Assembly: GCA_007123985.1 (NCBI GenBank) | Contig: SLGA01000134.1 | Coordinates: forward strand, 1-8,340 | Direction: 5' to 3' | Source: Balneolaceae bacterium | Lineage (GTDB): Bacteria; Bacteroidota; Rhodothermia; Balneolales; Balneolaceae | DNA length: 8,340 bases | Shown: positions 6,145-8,340 of the stretch, one piece after another | Layout of the letters: the number at the start of each line of letters is the position of its first letter | Position numbering within the stretch: the first letter of the stretch is position 1 | Program-made: the position numbers and the translations under genes | The notes under the pieces: model-generated | The model's input: the letters and a program-made list of their open reading frames with translations, nothing else | What the model was told of the DNA's origin: nothing | Databases searched by the model: none

Positions 6145-6842
6145 GCCGGCAGCAGATCACGGTTCATCCCGTAACCGATCCCGCGATAAGTCTTAATCAG
6201 GTCGGAAGCTTCACCCAGTTTAAGGCGCAGATTTTTGATATGAACATCTACGGTTCGGTCGAACACAAACTTGTCATCTCCACCGATGTGTTCCAGAATT
6301 TCCTGCCTGCTGTAAACACGCTTCGGATTTTGAAAGAATAGTTCAACCAGTGCATATTCGGTTGAGGTGAGATCGATTCTGCTCTCTTTAAAGTAGAGGT
6401 CTTTCCCGTTGATGTCGAGAAGCAGGTCACTATGCTGAATCCATTTGCTGTTTTGTGGCTGCTGGCGCCGAAGGAGTGATTCAACATGGGCTTTCACAAG
6501 TTTGAGGCTGGCCGGTTTTGATATATAATCATCGGCACCGAGTTCAAGCCCTTCAATTTCATCCATCTCTTTATCTTTGGCTGTGAGAAAAATAACCGGA
6601 ATATCTTTTAATACCGGATGCTTGCGTATCACCCTGCAAATCTCCTTACCGTCCACATGTGGCACCATAATATCAAGCACTGCCAGGTGGATGTCACCAG
6701 CGCGGCTTTCTATCATTTCTAATGCTTTTTTGCCATCGTGCACAAGCAAAACATTAAAACCGTTCATTTCCAGGAAGTTGGCAAGCATCTCTGCCGGTTC
6801 AACTTCATCTTCAACCAGCAATACGGTATGTTTGGGAATCAT
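6141..6842 (-). CDS. OmpR/PhoB-family response regulator
   Basis: This 233-aa DNA-binding regulator partners the kinase encoded next to it. The receiver domain (about 5-125) has the acidic pocket E11/D12, phospho-accepting D57 in the motif AVLDIMVP, the switch residue T87 in FLTAKD, and the invariant lysine K109 in SKP. The C-terminal winged-helix domain (about 133-228) has DLTSTEYALVELF (157-169), the recognition-helix region DRTVDVHIKNLRLKL (195-209) and the wing motif YRGIGYG (219-225). All key residues are present. It is the first gene of the two-component pair and faces the divergent dehydrogenase gene across a 152-bp intergenic region. Its regulon is unknown. The heme genes directly downstream on the same strand are possible targets or cotranscribed genes, by position only. 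Confidence 0.94.
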   Translation of the reverse strand: MIPKHTVLLVEDEVEPAEMLANFLEMNGFNVLLVHDGKKALEMIESRAGDIHLAVLDIMVPHVDGKEICRVIRKHPVLKDIPVIFLTAKDKEMDEIEGLELGADDYISKPASLKLVKAHVESLLRRQQPQNSKWIQHSDLLLDINGKDLYFKESRIDLTSTEYALVELFFQNPKRVYSRQEILEHIGGDDKFVFDRTVDVHIKNLRLKLGEASDLIKTYRGIGYGMNRDLLPA

Positions 6843-6880
6843 AAAAAGGAGACTATCTGATTAAAACAGTTGGATTCAGT

Positions 6881-6914
6881 AAATTTTATCTAAAATAATG
6901 AATTGATGGCCAAA
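6881..6914 (-). promoter_or_regulatory. Candidate promoter of the two-component pair in the divergent intergenic region
   Basis: On the minus strand TTTG (6914-6911) and TAAAATTT (6888-6881) resemble the Bacteroidota -33 TTTG and -7 TAnnTTTG boxes, with seven of eight positions if the last base is relaxed and a 22-bp spacer. The same 6843-6994 region also holds GATGG-N12-CCATC (6905-6926), the palindrome TTTCGAAA (6962-6969) and GTAAA-AG-TTTAC (6979-6990) just before the dehydrogenase start. Any of these could be operators. No clear promoter for the dehydrogenase was identified. Confidence 0.25.
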
Positions 6915-6994
6915 TTTTTTACCATCTGTAGATTATGACATCTATTCTGAATGTAAAACGATTTCGAAACGGAAACAGGTAAAAGTTTACTTTG

Positions 6995-7789
6995 ATGGAT
7001 ATCCAAAAAAAAGTGGTATGGATTACAGGAGCATCGTCCGGAATTGGCGAAGCGTTAGCATATGAGTTTAACAAAAGGGGTGCGCTAATCATTCTGTCGT
7101 CTCGCCGTGAAAGTGAACTTGAGCGGGTAAAAGAGGCGTGTATAGAGGCTGAAGAGAGAGTAAAAATTCTACCACTTGATCTTGCCGATGCAAATTCAAT
7201 TGAGAAAAAAGCTGAAGAAGCCCGGAACCTGTTTGGCAGCATAGATATGCTGATTAACAACGGGGGAATCAGCCAGCGGGCTTTCGCTGTGGATTCAACC
7301 ATGGAGACAATCCGTAAAGTGATGGAGGTTAATTTTTTTGGTACGGTTGCCCTCACAAAAGCTGTGCTTCCTGGTATGATTGAGCAAAAATCCGGTCATA
7401 TTGTTGTAATCTCGAGTGTGATGGGTAAACTTGGAACAAAGCACCGCTCAGCCTATGCCGCGTCTAAACATTCCCTTCATGGGTGGTTCGATTGCCTGCG
7501 ACAGGAGATGTATGAGCATGACATTCACGTAACGCTGGTCTGCCCCGGTTTTGTGAAAACAAATGTTACCGTAAATGCGCTTACCGCTGAAGGGGATACC
7601 TACAACAAGATGGACGATGCCCAAAAAACAGCCATGAGTGCCGAAGAGTTTGCCCGGAAACTGATGCCAAAACTGGCTAAGCTGAAAGAAGAAGTGTATA
7701 TAGGTGGTTACGAAATTCTTTCGGTTTACGTGAAGAGATTGTCCCCCAGATTACTCAATAAAATTTTGAAACGGACCAAGGTTACGTAG
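6995..7789 (+). CDS. Short-chain dehydrogenase/reductase (SDR) family oxidoreductase
   Basis: A complete 264-aa classical SDR. The Rossmann dinucleotide-binding motif TGASSGIG is at 11-18, with SSRR (35-38) after the second strand suggesting a preference for NADP(H). NNGG is at 88-91. The catalytic tetrad is N113, S141 (in VISSVMGK), Y154 and K158 (in YAASK). CPGFVKT follows, as usual after the catalytic helix. The style (NNGGISQRA and a C-terminal extension) resembles the 11-beta-hydroxysteroid dehydrogenase/DHRS7-like branch, but the substrate cannot be told from sequence; SDRs act on many alcohols and ketones. No signal peptide is visible. The ATG at 6995 is preferred over the TTG codon directly before it. 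It is transcribed divergently from the two-component pair and has no operon partner on its strand. No strong terminator was seen after its stop. Confidence 0.9.
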   Translation: MDIQKKVVWITGASSGIGEALAYEFNKRGALIILSSRRESELERVKEACIEAEERVKILPLDLADANSIEKKAEEARNLFGSIDMLINNGGISQRAFAVDSTMETIRKVMEVNFFGTVALTKAVLPGMIEQKSGHIVVISSVMGKLGTKHRSAYAASKHSLHGWFDCLRQEMYEHDIHVTLVCPGFVKTNVTVNALTAEGDTYNKMDDAQKTAMSAEEFARKLMPKLAKLKEEVYIGGYEILSVYVKRLSPRLLNKILKRTKVT

Positions 7790-7823
7790 ATTTACATTTT
7801 AAGTGGTGACGAAACTGTCGGCT

Positions 7824-7930
7824 TATCTTTGCAGTTTATTTTGGTGGTAAGCAAGAGTACCTCACTTCTTCCGGTAACTTTTTCTATCTGAGGTGGTTGC
7901 TCCCTCATTAATTAATTCGGCTTTTTTAAT
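7824..7930 (+). ncRNA. Candidate small structured RNA (stem-loop behind a TAnnTTTG box)
   Basis: TATCTTTG (7824-7831) matches the Bacteroidota -7 consensus TAnnTTTG, though no clear -33 TTTG is seen. It is followed by a two-part stem: AGCAA (7850-7854) pairs with TTGCT (7897-7901), and ACCTCA (7859-7864) pairs with TGAGGT (7889-7894), separated by a 4x2 internal loop and closed by a 24-nt pyrimidine-rich loop. A T6 run (7922-7927) lies 20 nt downstream. It matches no RNA family that I recognise. It may be only a folded 3' region of the SDR message. Confidence 0.2.
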
Positions 7931-8071
7931 CGGACATTTTGATTATGCCGATAAATATTAGTCGTACAAAATATTGTGTTTACTTGCCTTGATAGCACGA
8001 TTGGATTATTATCGGACATTACAATCGGCGGATAGGCTGCCGATAAATACATGTTAACTGCCCTAATACAC
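7919..8071. repeat. Diverged tandem repeat with internal ATCGG/CCGAT dyads
   Basis: Two copies share three blocks in the same order: ATCGGACATT (7929-7938 and 8011-8020), TGCCGATAAATA (7946-7957 and 8038-8049), and a TGTT-ACT-GCC-T-ATA-CAC block (7977-7998 and 8052-8071; 17 identical bases, three substitutions and two single-base indels). Each copy is also a dyad, ATCGG...CCGAT. The second extends to TTATCGG (8009-8015) with CCGATAA (8040-8046) and contains a further hairpin ATCGGC...GCCGAT (8024-8044). Spacing between blocks differs between the copies, so the duplication looks old. Confidence 0.55.
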
Positions 8072-8097
8072 AAGTAATCGTCAAATACCTTCAAGAG

Positions 8098-8140
8098 TTG
8101 TTGATCGTTGATTGATTACGTACATTTTCTTATTCAATCA
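8098..8140 (+). promoter_or_regulatory. Candidate promoter and operator of the DUF433 gene
   Basis: TTGTTG (8098-8103), a 17-bp spacer and TACATT (8121-8126) form a sigma-70-like pair. TACATTTT also differs from the Bacteroidota TAnnTTTG box at only one position. The inverted repeat TGATTGA (8109-8115) and TCAATCA (8134-8140) flanks the -10 box with an 18-bp spacer, the layout expected for autoregulation by an antitoxin. An AGGTGA ribosome-binding-like sequence (8140-8145) precedes the ATG. Confidence 0.35.
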
Positions 8141-8148
8141 GGTGAATC

Positions 8149-8340
8149 ATGAGCAAAAATTTATTAAATAGAATTACTAGAAAGTCGGATATTTGTCACG
8201 GCAAACCTACGATTCGAGGATTACGATATCCAGTTGATACAATGCTGGATTTATTAGCTTCGGATATGAGTATTGATGAAATCCTGGCCGATTATCCGGA
8301 TTTGGAGAGAGAAGATCTGTTGGCATGTCTTGAATATGCT
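8149..8340 (+). CDS. DUF433 domain protein, probable antitoxin (truncated by window end)
   Basis: The first 64 residues are visible and the frame is open to the window edge. The segment ICHGKPTIRGLRYPVDTMLD (15-34), followed by S-I-D-E-I-L-A-D-Y-P-D-L (41-52) and LACLEYA (58-64), is the DUF433 signature (G-K-P-x-I-R-G-x-R...EIL..YP.L....AL.YA). DUF433 proteins are small winged-helix-like proteins of about 70-90 residues, often encoded directly before a DUF5615 PIN-like protein and regarded as the antitoxin of a toxin-antitoxin pair. They probably bind DNA and repress their own operon. The start ATG has an AGGTGA sequence 3 nt upstream. Only a few residues should be missing, and the toxin partner would lie beyond the window. 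The family call is secure; the antitoxin role is inferred from the family and unconfirmed here. Confidence 0.8.
   Translation, partial: MSKNLLNRITRKSDICHGKPTIRGLRYPVDTMLDLLASDMSIDEILADYPDLEREDLLACLEYA

Larger units (their letters stand above)
7790..8148. other. 359-bp gene-free region between the SDR gene and the antitoxin gene
   Basis: No credible protein-coding gene is present; the one long minus-strand frame (8094-7912) starts at TTG and resembles nothing I recognise. From left to right the region holds a TATCTTTG promoter-like box with a long stem-loop and a T-run, a diverged tandem repeat with internal dyads, and a promoter/operator-like block. The second half is AT-rich compared with the heme genes, in keeping with accessory DNA. 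Confidence 0.6.

Noticed and set aside
6919..7356. 145-residue minus-strand frame opposite the SDR gene
   Set aside because: It lies antisense to the conserved SDR nucleotide-binding region and its composition (Ser/Arg-rich) is that of a complement frame.
8038..8060. ATGTTAACT next to CCGATAA, resembling Xer/dif half-sites
   Set aside because: The spacing between the half-sites is too short for an 11-6-11 dif layout and the first copy of the repeat does not preserve the second half.
7912..8094. 60-residue minus-strand frame in the intergenic region
   Set aside because: It starts at TTG, has no ribosome-binding sequence, spans the tandem repeat, and resembles no protein I recognise.
1..8340. 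CRISPR arrays, tRNA or rRNA genes, insertion-sequence transposases
   Set aside because: I looked for regularly spaced repeats, cloverleaf-like sequences with CCA ends, and transposase motifs on both strands and saw none.

Overview
The window looks like a chromosomal piece of a Bacteroidota/Balneolota-type bacterium. This is inferred from the style of the proteins, from AT-rich gene upstreams with weak or no Shine-Dalgarno sequences, and from a few TAnnTTTG-like promoter boxes. No rRNA or other marker settles the taxonomy.

The core is a run of genes on the minus strand. Read in the direction of transcription, these are a response regulator (6842-6141) and its histidine kinase (6144-4753, ATGA overlap), then a tetrapyrrole/heme cluster: ferrochelatase hemH (4639-3521), glutamyl-tRNA reductase hemA (3517-2258), hydroxymethylbilane synthase hemC (2265-1351) and uroporphyrinogen-III synthase hemD (1323-562). 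Spacings inside the heme cluster are 3 nt, an 8-nt overlap and 27 nt, so it is very probably one operon. HemA makes glutamate-1-semialdehyde, HemC and HemD make uroporphyrinogen III, and HemH closes the pathway with iron insertion. The ferrochelatase carries an internal five-cysteine insert of the kind known to hold a [2Fe-2S] cluster in Myxococcus-type enzymes. At the far left edge a minus-strand ATG opens a frame reading MSHNFPA, which could be the start of hemE, the next gene expected in such an operon.

Between hemD and that possible hemE sits a compact foreign-looking unit (about 55-585). It is a DUF559 (PD-(D/E)XK-like) endonuclease gene enclosed by two inverted copies of a C5/G5 palindromic repeat. 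The inner copy supplies the last seven residues and the stop codon of hemD as well as the start codon of the nuclease gene. The outer copy forms an intrinsic-terminator-like hairpin with a T7 run. This is the most interesting structure in the window.

To the right, a divergently transcribed short-chain dehydrogenase (6995-7789, plus strand) is followed by a 359-bp gene-free stretch (7790-8148). That stretch holds a long stem-loop behind a TATCTTTG box, a diverged tandem repeat with internal ATCGG/CCGAT dyads, and a promoter/operator-like block. It leads into a DUF433-type antitoxin gene (8149 to the window end, truncated), whose toxin partner would be expected just outside the window.
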